Source of the DNA: a virus
Direction: 5' to 3' (one strand)
IMG/VR virus record: IMGVR_UViG_3300028840_004242
Span: 1 to 64,000 of that record
DNA: 64,000 nucleotides
Positions 35,501-42,895 of the stretch are shown one piece after another. The notes under the pieces are model-generated. The model saw nothing but the letters and a program-made list of their open reading frames with translations, did no database searches and was not told where the DNA came from. Within the stretch, counting starts at the first letter, position 1. Every line of letters begins with the position of its first letter. The translations under genes were made by a program, and so were the position numbers.

Positions 35501-37507
35501 ACTTCTACCAGCACATACTCAACCACAAGTACAAGCACCAGCACATACTCAACCACAAGTACAAGTACCAGCACAAGCACCAGCACATACTCAACTACCA
35601 GTACTTCTACCAGTACATACTCGACAACCAGCACCAGCACCAGCACCAGCACCAGCACATACTCAACCACAAGTACCAGTACCAGTACAAGTACCAGCAC
35701 ATACTCAACCACAAGTACAAGTACCAGCACCTACTCTACAACCAGTACATCTACTAGCACAAGTACCAGCACATACTCAACCACCAGTACCAGCACTAGT
35801 ACATATTCAACAACCAGCACAAGCACCAGTACTTCTACCAGCACCTCAACTTATAGCACTACCAGTACCTTCAGTACCACTACGACTACAGAACCAGGAG
35901 AAACTACCACTAGTTCTACAACCACTACTTCCTTTACAAGCACCAGCACATCTACCTTCAGCACAACTAGCACCAGTTCTAGTACTTCTACCAGTACCTA
36001 CTCAACCACCAGTACCAGTACCAGTACCAGTACAAGCACTTACTCTACAACCAGTACAAGTACCAGCACATACTCAACCACAAGTACCAGTACCAGTACA
36101 AGTACCAGCACATACTCAACCACCAGCACTAGTACTTCAACCTATTCAACCACCAGTACAAGCACCAGTACTTCTACCAGTACATATTCAACCACAAGTA
36201 CAAGCACCAGTACAAGCACCAGTACATACTCAACTACCAGCACTAGTACTTCAACCTATTCAACCACCAGTACAAGTACCAGCACCAGCACATCTACCTT
36301 CAGCACAACTAGCACCAGCACATCCACCTTCAGCACAACTAGCACCAGCACATCTACCTTCAGCACAACCAGCACCAGCACATACTCTACCACAAGTACC
36401 AGCACATCCACCTTTAGTACCACCAGTACAAGCACCAGCACATACTCTACCACAAGTACCAGCACATACTCAACCACAAGTACCAGCACATACTCAACCA
36501 CAAGTACCAGCACATACTCTACTACAAGCACTAGCACATACTCAACCACAAGTACCAGTACCAGCACCTACTCAACCACAAGTACCAGTACCAGCACTAG
36601 TACATATTCAACCACAAGTACCAGTACCAGCACAAGTACCAGCACATACTCAACAACCAGCACAAGCACAAGCACCTATTCGACCACCAGTACAAGCACA
36701 AGCACCAGTACCAGTACCAGTACCAGTACCTACTCTACTACTAGTACAAGCACCAGTACAAGCACCAGCACATACTCTACCACAAGTACCAGCACATCCA
36801 CCTTTAGTACCACCAGTACAAGCACAAGCACCAGCACCAGTACCAGCACAAGTACCTACTCGACAACCAGCACAAGTACCTACTCGACAACCAGTACCAG
36901 TACCAGCACAAGCACAAGCACAAGCACCTTCAGTACCACTAGTACTCTCAGCACAACGAGCACTACTGGAACAGGAACAACTTCTAGTACTTCTACCAGC
37001 ACCTTCAGTACAACCAGCACCTATTCAACCACAAGTACCAGCACATCTACTTCTAGTACTTACAGTACCACTACGACTACATACCCTCCCTCTGAGGAGC
37101 CCCACATTGGATTTACCCGTGACGAGGTCACGTTAGGATATAAAAGAGATGTTGTAACATTAGGATTTAAGGAGGTGATTGAGGTGGGCAGCACACCAAA
37201 AGTAAAGAACTTTTTCAAGCAACCTTGGGAGTCCTTCGTGCCATATGGTGACTTTGAGGATGTACTCGAGAGTGGAGAAACTATAGACACCAATAACTCT
37301 ACCGTAACTGCTAAGGATAAGGACGGCAATGCTGTTACTGATATATTGTCAGGCAGTCCCTATGTGGTAGATGTTTACAAATACTGTCAAAGAGTGGTTA
37401 GCGGGGATCCAGACTTAGATCCTTATCTAATCACTTTTCGCATACAGACTAATCTTAACAATAAATGGGAAGTTGATGTTAAGATGAAAGTAGGTGAGTT
37501 AGTATGA
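32552..37507 (+). CDS. Giant mucin-like fibre protein
   Basis: 1651 residues. Layout: 1-185 beta-rich head (ELEYRYDSTGTGSSYGSW, FCEMEVCLQI); 186-265 first Ser/Thr tract; 266-313 a short folded island with two Cys (TCNIQQYGG, LLECEGEA); 314-1511 about 1200 residues of YSTT(ST)n; 1512-1651 C-domain (PWESFVPYGDFEDVLESGE, SPYVVDVYKYC) of an Ig-like or tail-associated type. Punctuation motifs EPGETTTSS near 34985 and 35893 lie about 910 bases apart, suggesting segment duplication. Probably a very long, heavily O-glycosylated stalk attached to the virion by one end. Sequence of repeat length could vary between isolates. Confidence 0.75.
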   Translation: MTNPIYTQEDFQGYKDDAVPGSATTKASLNNDWTQNTDENFRIRFAVVESNNKAEANPMFELEYRYDSTGTGSSYGSWTQVTTTSVEIAFSTTTYYTDGDLDNNKRVYDGGASSSGDFGELSDGATNDTIADTIDFGGNEFCEMEVCLQINSVNVVNGGLIQVRVKDPNLSTFDETPTITISSPTTTTSTTTTTFSTTSTSTYSTTSTSTSTQTSTSTSTQTSTSTSTYSTTSTSTSTYSTTSTSTSTFSTTTTFSTTSTTTTEPPSTCNIQQYGGTNNYQLVWLPGGEILITTDDELTASETLEFLLECEGEAATTTTTTTTFTTTSTSTSTYSTTSTYSTTSTSTSTYSTTSTYSTTSTSTSTYSTTSTSTQTSTSTSTLSTTSTSTSTSTSTYSTTSTSTSTSTSTYSTTSTSTSTSTSTSTYSTTSTSTSTSTSSYSTTSTSTRTSTSTSTYSTTSTSTSTSTSTYSTTSTSTSTSTYSTTSTSTSTSTSTYSTTSTSTSTYSTTSTSTSTYSTTSTSTSTSTSTYSTTSTSTSTSTSTYSTTSTSTSTSTSTYSTTSTSTSTSTSTYSTTSTSTSTSTSTYSTTSTSTSTSTSTYSTTSTSTYSTTSTSTSTYSTTSSSTSTYSTTSTSTSTSTSTYSTTSTSTSTYSTTSTSTSTSTSTYSTTSTSTSTYSTTSTSTSTSTSTYSTTSTSTSTYSTTSTSTSTSTSTYSTTSTSTSTYSTTSSSTSTSTSTYSTTSTSTSTYSTTSTSTSTYSTTSTSTSTSTSTYSTTSTSTSTYSTTSTSTSTSTSTSTFSTTSTFSTTTTTEPGETTTSSTTTTSFTSTSTSTYSTTSTSTSTYSTTSTSTSTYSTTSTSTSTSTSTYSTTSTSTSTYSTTSTSTSTSTSTYSTTSTSTSTSTSTYSTTSTSTSTSTSTYSTTSTSTSTSTSTYSTTSTSTSTSTSTYSTTSTYSTTSTSTYSTTSTSTSTSTSTYSTTSTSTSTSTSTYSTTSTSTSTYSTTSTSTSTSTSTYSTTSTSTSTYSTTSTSTSTSTSTYSTTSTSTSTSTSTYSTTSTSTSTYSTTSTSTSTSTSTYSTTSTSTSTYSTTSTSTSTSTSTSTYSTTSTFSTTTTTEPGETTTSSTTTTSFTSTSTSTFSTTSTSSSTSTSTYSTTSTSTSTSTSTYSTTSTSTSTYSTTSTSTSTSTSTYSTTSTSTSTYSTTSTSTSTSTSTYSTTSTSTSTSTSTYSTTSTSTSTYSTTSTSTSTSTSTFSTTSTSTSTFSTTSTSTSTFSTTSTSTYSTTSTSTSTFSTTSTSTSTYSTTSTSTYSTTSTSTYSTTSTSTYSTTSTSTYSTTSTSTSTYSTTSTSTSTSTYSTTSTSTSTSTSTYSTTSTSTSTYSTTSTSTSTSTSTSTSTYSTTSTSTSTSTSTYSTTSTSTSTFSTTSTSTSTSTSTSTSTYSTTSTSTYSTTSTSTSTSTSTSTFSTTSTLSTTSTTGTGTTSSTSTSTFSTTSTYSTTSTSTSTSSTYSTTTTTYPPSEEPHIGFTRDEVTLGYKRDVVTLGFKEVIEVGSTPKVKNFFKQPWESFVPYGDFEDVLESGETIDTNNSTVTAKDKDGNAVTDILSGSPYVVDVYKYCQRVVSGDPDLDPYLITFRIQTNLNNKWEVDVKMKVGELV
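33100..33345 (+). repeat. Short Ser/Thr tract (giant fibre)
   Basis: About 80 codons of Thr/Ser with Tyr, Gln and Phe punctuation, ending TTTTEPPST. Confidence 0.85.
33491..37085 (+). repeat. Long Ser/Thr/Tyr tract (giant fibre)
   Basis: Roughly 1200 codons built of a hexamer-like base pattern (AGYACM) encoding Ser-Thr pairs, with Tyr-Ser-Thr-Thr at spacings of 6 to 14 or more residues. Synonymous codons vary along the tract, so the peptide pattern is conserved despite DNA drift. Confidence 0.92.
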
Positions 37508-37860
37508 GTGATTGGAATGGAATAGAAGATAGAAGGAAACACATAAGGAGGGAATCAGATAGATCCGTCTGTGCATTTCATGATATCAAATGTTCTGCTA
37601 TTCATAAAAATGAAGCACATATAGAACAATTATTCGAGAGAACGGCAACTAAGGAGGATTTGAAGGAAATGAGAGAAGATATTAAATCTAGGGCACCACG
37701 ATGGGTCTTGATAATATTAGTAGGTATAACGATTACGATGTTTGGATGGATAGCTACGAGAATGGAGGAGAAATTTGATACCATACACACTATCAAGGCT
37801 AATCAAGAAGTACTACTCAAGGCGTTTCATATCCAACCTAAACAGAAAGGAGGTGAATGA
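37504..37860 (+). CDS. Small membrane protein, XhlA/holin-like
   Basis: 118 residues. A charged N-terminal half with a short coiled coil (NEAHIEQLFERTATKEDLKEMREDIK) precedes one transmembrane segment (WVLIILVGITITMFGWIA) and a C-terminal tail. This coil-then-TM layout is that of XhlA-type lysis accessory proteins. It begins a set of four small genes before the strand switch. Role in lysis is inferred from layout. Confidence 0.55.
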   Translation: MSDWNGIEDRRKHIRRESDRSVCAFHDIKCSAIHKNEAHIEQLFERTATKEDLKEMREDIKSRAPRWVLIILVGITITMFGWIATRMEEKFDTIHTIKANQEVLLKAFHIQPKQKGGE

Positions 37861-37862
37861 GT

Positions 37863-38060
37863 ATGAAGGATATCCTTTTAAAGCTGTTCAGTATTTTGTT
37901 TGGTCTCTTGACGCCAGAAATGTTGAAGGATTTAATGGACCATGTGCTGGATTTTATCGAGGATAAAGTTGCCAGCACTGATGCAGATTGGGACGATAAA
38001 ATATTTCTACCCATTTGCAATTTAATTAGAGTGTCATTCAACATTCCGGACAATGATTAA
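37863..38060 (+). CDS. Small protein of the lysis region
   Basis: 65 residues from ATG 37863, with GGAGGTG ten bases before; ATG 37857 is the alternative. Hydrophobic start (MKDILLKLFSILFGLL) then acidic helix (LKDLMDHVLDFIEDKV) and a terminal FNIPDND. I recall small proteins of this shape next to lysis genes in other phages; no function is known to me. Confidence 0.55.
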   Translation: MKDILLKLFSILFGLLTPEMLKDLMDHVLDFIEDKVASTDADWDDKIFLPICNLIRVSFNIPDND

Positions 38061-38081
38061 TCTTCAACAGCCTTGCAGCCG

Positions 38082-38112
38082 AAAGTGGCTGTCTGATAGA
38101 GACAGCCACTTT
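38082..38112 (+). terminator. Strong hairpin, terminator or attenuator
   Basis: A perfect 13-bp stem (AAAGTGGCTGTCT / AGACAGCCACTTT) with a 5-base loop GATAG, followed by AATTTA. The stem ends in TTT but no long U-run follows, so it may be a weak terminator, a processing site or an attenuator before the two last genes. Confidence 0.6.
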
Positions 38113-38128
38113 AATTTAGGAGAATAAA

Positions 38129-38293
38129 ATGAAGTGGTTAGGTATAATCTTGAAGGCCTTTTTTGAATCACTTTTAGGTCTTTTAAAGAAAGAAACTCAA
38201 ACCATGGAGGTAGGTCATAGTAATGGAGACACCGAAAAAAGACTACATGACAAAATTAATGATACTTGGAGTAAGCCTTCTGATCCTAAGTAG
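38129..38293 (+). CDS. 54-residue protein of the lysis region
   Basis: ATG 38129 behind TAGGAG; stop TAG 38291-38293. Starts MKWLGIILKAFFESLLGLL, an amphipathic or membrane-associating segment, then NGDTEKRLHDKIND. I recall similar mini-proteins preceding the Rz1-like lipoprotein in other phages. Overlaps the next gene in another frame, as Rz and Rz1 do. Confidence 0.65.
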   Translation: MKWLGIILKAFFESLLGLLKKETQTMEVGHSNGDTEKRLHDKINDTWSKPSDPK

Positions 38294-38450
38294 CTGTACT
38301 TGGATGGCACCTAAAATTAAGACCATTTATGTGCCTGAAGGTGATGCGGTGATGCTCAGGCAGGATGTAAAGAATGTAGATATATGGGCTAAGGCTAAAG
38401 ATCAGGCTCCTGTTCCAGGAAAGATGACTTTAGAAGAAGGTTGGATGTGA
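38247..38450 (+). CDS. Small lipoprotein, possible outer-membrane spanin
   Basis: About 67 residues from ATG 38247 (ATG 38223 adds eight). MTKLMILGVSLLILSSC is a lipoprotein signal with lipobox LSSC; the mature part includes TIYVPEGDAVMLRQDVK and VPGKMTLEEGW. It is nested in part within the preceding gene (frame different), the arrangement typical of spanin pairs, although that gene lacks a coiled coil. A lipoprotein implies a diderm host. Confidence 0.6.
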   Translation: MTKLMILGVSLLILSSCTWMAPKIKTIYVPEGDAVMLRQDVKNVDIWAKAKDQAPVPGKMTLEEGWM

Positions 38451-38490
38451 CTGTCTGACCCTAGGTACCACCGTGAGTGGAAATCAGAAC

Positions 38491-38748
38491 TTAACGCTTT
38501 GGAACAGTAGGTTTCTTTTCAGGTCGATACACTACACTGTCTCTCCAGTATTCTAAGTAATCTATTCTAATTAGGTTTTCTGCTATACTCGCTTCTAGTC
38601 TCATCACATCCTTTTGTAGCATAGCAATCTCTTGAGCTAACTGTTTATTTCCTTCTAGGGGTTCTCTAAGCATCTGATTATTAGATACCAGGTAACCTAG
38701 AATAAATCCACTAATAATAAGAGCCACACCAAATATCAATTCTTTCAT
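38491..38748 (-). CDS. Membrane protein with coiled coil
   Basis: 85 residues, N-terminal transmembrane segment (LIFGVALIISGFILGYLV) then coil (KQLAQEIAMLQKDVMRLEASIAENL). Last gene of the leftward operon, converging with the lysis genes. The layout is that of an inner-membrane spanin, but it lies on the opposite strand. Overlaps the Rad50-C gene start by four bases. Confidence 0.55.
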   Translation of the reverse strand: MKELIFGVALIISGFILGYLVSNNQMLREPLEGNKQLAQEIAMLQKDVMRLEASIAENLIRIDYLEYWRDSVVYRPEKKPTVPKR

Positions 38749-39380
38749 ATTACCTCTACTTTACTCACTTTCCCTTTCTTGCTGTTATGGAATGTCCTGT
38801 TGGCAGCTATATTGATGTCCTCTGCATGGCTGACCATTATGATTTGCAGTCCAAGTCGATCACAGACCATTTTGAGCATTTCGCTGACCTTATCCTGCCT
38901 GTCTGGGCTGACATTACGGAAAGGCTCATCAAGTATAAATGTTGGTCTATTCTTTTTGAGAGACCAGTAAGCAATTCTGAGAGCAAAGCTGGCGATATCT
39001 TTGACTCCTCCACCACTGCTATCTTTTGGACGTTGATCGACACCTTCCTCTCTGAAGAGCAAGTCACACTCTGTTCTGTTTCTTCGTATGGTAATTTTAA
39101 CGACAAACTCTGGCCAGTCTGGGTCAACGGCTTCAATGGCAGTAGTGACGAGAGAACTGATGTGGAACTCAAGTCTTTCTTGAGTCTTTTTAGCCACCTC
39201 CTGGATAATGGCGAGGGCACGAGCGCCATCTTCTATTTTCCTTTCTGTCTCTTCCTTCTTAACCTGTAACGAGTAATACTGCTGTCTGATGGATTCTTGA
39301 GCAGTTTTGAGTTCATGGTACTTTCTTTGAATTTCTGAAAATTTCTCAGTACTGAAGGGATATGCAACCGTTTTGTTCAT
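38745..39380 (-). CDS. Rad50/SbcC-like ATPase, C-terminal half
   Basis: About 212 residues. EIQRKYHELKTAQESIRQQY and on are coil; SSGGGVKDIASFALRIAYW is the ABC signature region; TFILDEPFRNVSPDRQDK holds Walker B with catalytic Glu, then the D-loop; IIMVSHAEDI is the H-loop. It pairs with the N-terminal half at 40787. Start uncertain: ATG 39380 keeps the coil, while an in-frame start near 39464 would overlap the small coil gene. Confidence 0.8.
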   Translation of the reverse strand: MNKTVAYPFSTEKFSEIQRKYHELKTAQESIRQQYYSLQVKKEETERKIEDGARALAIIQEVAKKTQERLEFHISSLVTTAIEAVDPDWPEFVVKITIRRNRTECDLLFREEGVDQRPKDSSGGGVKDIASFALRIAYWSLKKNRPTFILDEPFRNVSPDRQDKVSEMLKMVCDRLGLQIIMVSHAEDINIAANRTFHNSKKGKVSKVEVI

Positions 39381-39405
39381 ACTGCTTTCATCTACAACTA
39401 GGGTT

Positions 39406-39648
39406 TTATTCCCAGTCGTAGTTAGCTTTGAGCTCCGAGTAATCTTTCTGGATTTCATTCTCAATTTCCTCGAGTTCTGAAGTTAAGGTAACAATCTTAA
39501 TTTTAGCTTCATTATAGTCCTTAACGTCAAATTCTTCTTTAAGTGATTTATACATCTCCTCCAGTCTGCCTTCCTCCCTAGAGAGATTGCTCTTAGCCTC
39601 TTCTAAAGAGCTTCCTAGCTTCTCAAGGTCTTTCAGTATATCATCCAT
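39406..39648 (-). CDS. Small coiled-coil protein between SbcD and Rad50-C
   Basis: 80 residues, almost all coiled coil (LEKLGSSLEEAKSNLSREEGRLEEMY, LTSELEEIENEIQ). Starts eight bases inside the Mre11 gene end. It could be the return arm of the Rad50 coil encoded separately, which would make the ATPase a three-gene complex. Confidence 0.6.
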   Translation of the reverse strand: MDDILKDLEKLGSSLEEAKSNLSREEGRLEEMYKSLKEEFDVKDYNEAKIKIVTLTSELEEIENEIQKDYSELKANYDWE

Positions 39649-40582
39649 CTGACAGGACTCCTTCTATTAACTTCCTCACACTCGGTTTAACACGGTGTGA
39701 TTTAAGGTATGAATCAATATTGTGTTTAAAATCTAGCCCTTCGATTTGGACGTCTTTGCGGACCCCTTCCACGAAGGCTTCCAGCTTTTCATTCCTTTCT
39801 TTTTCTTCCGCTGCTTGATCCACACGGAGAACCTCAGTGATGGGAGCCAATGGGTGTACTTCATGTTTTTCCACCGTCCTTCCTACTGTGTCGTAAATGT
39901 ATATGCAAGGTATGTGATGAATTTGATCTATGGTAGATCGCATTAGGCTACCACAATTAATGAGTACCCTATTGTTTGCCTTAATTAGGAAACTTCTATG
40001 GTTGTCACCTGTAACTATGAGGTCAAATTTAGTTCTTCTGAGTAAAAGTTCACCTTGTTCATAGTCAGTCTGTCCTGGCCATAGGGGGTCGCCTGATACC
40101 ACCATACGGTGTGTGACCCATACATGGAGCCCAGAGGCATCACAGGGCTCGGGTATGGCGGCATTCCAGCCTGAGCCGTAGAAGTGTACTCTATCTGCAA
40201 AGGTGCTAGGTCTTCCAAATTCTAAGATTGATTCTTCTTTTAGGATCCTTATTACACCCGCCGCAGCCAGCACCCCCATAGGTGTATCCCTCAAGTCGCT
40301 GGTATGGTAGCGCATGTCATGTTGACCAGGAACAGTGAGTACTTTTATACCATCATTAGATAGAACATTTTTCCATCTTTCTATCCAATCTGTTTTCATC
40401 CTGTCCCTGGCTTTGAAGCTGTCGAACATATCCCCAGGCTGTAGAATATATTTGCATCTATTCTGTACAGCCATTCCTATCATCCAGCTTATCTTGCGGT
40501 GCTGTGTAGCTGGATAATCGTCAATACGGTTCCTCGGGGTTTTGTCCGTAAGGTGCCAGTCACCCGTTATCAGTAGTTTCAC
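39641..40582 (-). CDS. Mre11/SbcD-like nuclease
   Basis: About 313 residues. Start GTG 40582 is favoured since GGAG lies six bases before. Phosphoesterase motifs in order: LLITGDWHL (I), LQPGDMFD (II), VPGQHDMR (III), HVWVTHRMV (IV), VTGDNHRSF (V). Together with the split Rad50 it would process DNA ends for recombination-dependent replication, as T4 gp46/gp47. Confidence 0.85.
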   Translation of the reverse strand: MKLLITGDWHLTDKTPRNRIDDYPATQHRKISWMIGMAVQNRCKYILQPGDMFDSFKARDRMKTDWIERWKNVLSNDGIKVLTVPGQHDMRYHTSDLRDTPMGVLAAAGVIRILKEESILEFGRPSTFADRVHFYGSGWNAAIPEPCDASGLHVWVTHRMVVSGDPLWPGQTDYEQGELLLRRTKFDLIVTGDNHRSFLIKANNRVLINCGSLMRSTIDQIHHIPCIYIYDTVGRTVEKHEVHPLAPITEVLRVDQAAEEKERNEKLEAFVEGVRKDVQIEGLDFKHNIDSYLKSHRVKPSVRKLIEGVLSDG

Positions 40583-40787
40583 ATTCTTCTCCAATTACAA
40601 TGCCTTTAGGTACAAATACCATCGACTGGCTGACGGTAACTTTTGTCATCAAGTGTCCTACACCAATAGCGATTATATTCTTATATAGAGTACCTTCAGG
40701 TATCTCCATCTTCTCCGTAACCTCTTCACCAGTAACTCCGCCTTCTGGCGGATGTGATACTTTATGAACTTCTTCCCATTTGTACAT
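40560..40787 (-). CDS. Small hypothetical protein between Rad50-N and Mre11
   Basis: 75 residues from ATG 40787, which overlaps the stop of Rad50-N (TAATG). Beta-rich (IAIGVGHLMTKVTVSQSMVFVPKG). No family recognised. Its location interrupts an otherwise complete Mre11-Rad50 gene set. Confidence 0.5.
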   Translation of the reverse strand: MYKWEEVHKVSHPPEGGVTGEEVTEKMEIPEGTLYKNIIAIGVGHLMTKVTVSQSMVFVPKGIVIGEECETTDNG

Positions 40788-41842
40788 TACCAAGCCCTCC
40801 CACACAGCGGACAAGCGTTTGTGCTTTTTAGCAAGCTGTCATATTTGGACTGTAAATTTCTTACGTGCTTATTTGCTGAATTCACGACGATTTCTGCTTC
40901 GTCTATACGCTTACATACACTTTTTAACTGCCTTATTTGCACCAAAAGCTGTTGCCTTCGTGTAACCTTCTGTGATAACTGCACATACTTATCCTCAACT
41001 GACAGCCACTCTTTGCCCCTCTCCACAGCTTTGCTGTAGTTGTCCACCTGCATTAATAAATAACTGAGTCTTCCTTTTTTGATCTTTATATTATCTCTTC
41101 TTTCGAGTTTCCACATCAGATTGATGTAGTGATCCTCAACTTTTAACCAATGGCTGTACTCTTTTATCTTATCTTCAACTGATCTTATGTTCTCAATCTT
41201 TTCATTAAGAATATATATTCTGTATTTAATCTTATCAGTCCTATTTATGTTCTCTTTTACTCTTAGTATTTTAGGACCAACTTCATCTATCCAGGCAAGT
41301 GACTCCAGGTCATTCTCTGCTTTAAATATATCTTCGTTGATTATCTTCAGCGCAAGGTTAGCTTTGGATACTATGCTGTTTACCTTACTCATACTTTCAT
41401 CTATTATGTCAAGCCCTACTGCCTCATTGAGCTTTCGGGCTACACTGCCTGGACTGTCAAGTATGAGAAAATAAGGATCGTCCTGCCCTTGAAGGTTAAC
41501 TTCATTCATCTGTGATGCTTCCAGTACTTCATCAGGCAAGTCAGATTTTATTGCTTTCAGTTCTTTTCCATTTACAAGGTAACTGTTTTCACTATCAGAC
41601 TTATTGCGGAAGATGGTAGCATCATTGAATTCTAATCCTGTTGTAGTTACGCTACCTTTGGGTGCGAAGTAGGAACGGAATCCTTCACCTAAAGGGCGGT
41701 TCTGGAGAGCCCAATTAAGAGCTCTCCAGATTGAGGATTTACCGCTATGCGAAGTGCCCTTTATGACATTAAGGCCTTTATCAAACTCTAGTACAGAGTG
41801 TTCGTGTCTTTGGTAGTATTTTATTTCAGCCGTCTCTAGCAT
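40787..41842 (-). CDS. Rad50/SbcC-like ATPase, N-terminal half ending at the zinc hook
   Basis: 351 residues from ATG 41842. Walker A GTSHSGKSS at residues 29-37; QGQDDPYFLI at the Q-loop region; then coil to the end. The last nine residues are ACPLCGRAW: the CxxC zinc hook sits at the very C-terminus, followed by a stop. So the ATPase is cut exactly at the hook apex, with the C-terminal ATPase half in a separate gene 1.4 kb further along. Confidence 0.82.
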   Translation of the reverse strand: MLETAEIKYYQRHEHSVLEFDKGLNVIKGTSHSGKSSIWRALNWALQNRPLGEGFRSYFAPKGSVTTTGLEFNDATIFRNKSDSENSYLVNGKELKAIKSDLPDEVLEASQMNEVNLQGQDDPYFLILDSPGSVARKLNEAVGLDIIDESMSKVNSIVSKANLALKIINEDIFKAENDLESLAWIDEVGPKILRVKENINRTDKIKYRIYILNEKIENIRSVEDKIKEYSHWLKVEDHYINLMWKLERRDNIKIKKGRLSYLLMQVDNYSKAVERGKEWLSVEDKYVQLSQKVTRRQQLLVQIRQLKSVCKRIDEAEIVVNSANKHVRNLQSKYDSLLKSTNACPLCGRAW

Positions 41843-42048
41843 TGTTTCATGATCCATTCAGGAGTTTGTTGTACATCTAAACATTCCCAATCGTCTCCTG
41901 CAAGGTTCTTGACATTATATACCAGTCTAGATCCAAAATCCATGGAGTAAATTTCGTTTACGTTATCAAGATTTACAAGTACTACATTGGATATGATTCC
42001 ACTGGCTTTTAATATGGGGTGAACTCTAGTTACCTTTATCCAGTTCAT
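41836..42048 (-). CDS. Small hypothetical protein
   Basis: 70 residues from ATG 42048. A beta-strand-rich pattern (NWIKVTRVHPIL, NVVLVNLDNVNEIYS) resembling short single-domain proteins with a V-N-x-D-x-I/V-x-x-I/V signature, as in FlbD-like folds. Overlaps the Rad50-N start by seven bases. Confidence 0.5.
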   Translation of the reverse strand: MNWIKVTRVHPILKASGIISNVVLVNLDNVNEIYSMDFGSRLVYNVKNLAGDDWECLDVQQTPEWIMKQC

Positions 42049-42227
42049 TGAGTAAGCAACCTCTCTGCCCAAATGGCCTTTTTAAGGATCCATTTTTCCT
42101 TAGTAGTTAGGTTAGTTTTGACACCACTTCTTATCTCCGCCAGCTTCCAACGGTATCGTTGTAAGTGACGACGAGCCATCTTCTTCAGGTGCCTTTCCTT
42201 CTTTTCCCTATTCACTCTTTTTATCAT
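42045..42227 (-). CDS. Small basic protein
   Basis: 60 residues, very rich in Lys and Arg (KKERHLKKMARRHLQRYRWK). Possible nucleic-acid binding. Start ATG 42227 lies within the end of the next gene upstream. No family recognised. Confidence 0.45.
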   Translation of the reverse strand: MIKRVNREKKERHLKKMARRHLQRYRWKLAEIRSGVKTNLTTKEKWILKKAIWAERLLTQ

Positions 42228-42714
42228 GATGTTCAAGAATCCTTCCTATAAAAACAGCTCTTTCGATGGCATTCTTTGCTATCAGCATAGGCTCCCAAAG
42301 TGCTCCTGTTGTTTCTCTTCTGAGGTTACTCGACATATTATTCATAAAACAATGTACAACTCTATCGAGCAAAAATTCTATATCTTTATTGCTCTTACCT
42401 ATGCTTTTCATCGCTAATTCCGAGTAGCCATGAAATATATAAAGGAACTCGTTTTGGGACTCCCTGGTAGTTTTTATATTATCAATCCATTTTCCTGCAT
42501 ATCTACAGTCCACACCCTTCCTTTTAAGAAAGTTGCTCACCTTACCTCTGGATTTTCGGGTGACTCTTATCACCGTATAGCTACCTTCATAAAAGAAGTG
42601 CCACCAATTATCTTCAGACAGCACCTCTTTCCATAGAGTATGAAGTATCTTTTCCTCATCTTCATTAAAGTTCCACAGTTTATATTCATATAATTTTTTA
42701 ATCAAAGCGAACAA
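42208..42714 (-). CDS. Hypothetical phage protein
   Basis: 168 residues, mixed alpha/beta, aromatic N-terminus (LYEYKLWNFNEDEEK, EDNWWHFFYEGSY). No start ATG: TTG at 42714 lies one base from AGGAGG; TTG 42705, ten bases away, is more plausible and would give 165 residues. Function unknown. Confidence 0.55.
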   Translation of the reverse strand: MFALIKKLYEYKLWNFNEDEEKILHTLWKEVLSEDNWWHFFYEGSYTVIRVTRKSRGKVSNFLKRKGVDCRYAGKWIDNIKTTRESQNEFLYIFHGYSELAMKSIGKSNKDIEFLLDRVVHCFMNNMSSNLRRETTGALWEPMLIAKNAIERAVFIGRILEHHDKKSE

Positions 42715-42895
42715 TCCTCCTTGGTTTTTGTCTTTTAGGTTCCCAGGGTATAGTGTCTATTTCCCCTTTACGACAATTAACGTGGAGAGGTGTAACTGTC
42801 CAACCAGATACTGAGCAGTACTTTTCCCACTCTATTAAGTTCTCTCTTTTGAACCGTTTACAGTGGCCGCAAAGGAATCTTCTTTGTTTTTCCAC
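42698..42895 (-). CDS. Small zinc-binding protein
   Basis: 65 residues, GTG start. CGHCKRF, then a YCSVSGW with a Cys, then a further Cys (HVNCRKGE): four Cys or His, consistent with a metal-binding knuckle. Overlaps the preceding gene by 61 bases in another frame, so confidence is limited. Confidence 0.4.
   Translation of the reverse strand: MEKQRRFLCGHCKRFKRENLIEWEKYCSVSGWTVTPLHVNCRKGEIDTIPWEPKRQKPRRIVRFD

Noticed and set aside
33958-36567. Long leftward reading frames of Leu-Val repeats inside the giant fibre gene
   Set aside because: They are antisense reflections of the Ser-Thr codon pattern, with no RBS and only Leu/Val/Glu/Tyr content.
33491-37085. Regular repeats that might be taken for a CRISPR array
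   Set aside because: No spacer-repeat alternation; repeats are short codon-phase units within one long open frame.
39380-39464. Possible frameshift joining the small coil gene to Rad50-C
   Set aside because: No slippery heptamer seen and the C-half has a plausible own start; left as two genes.
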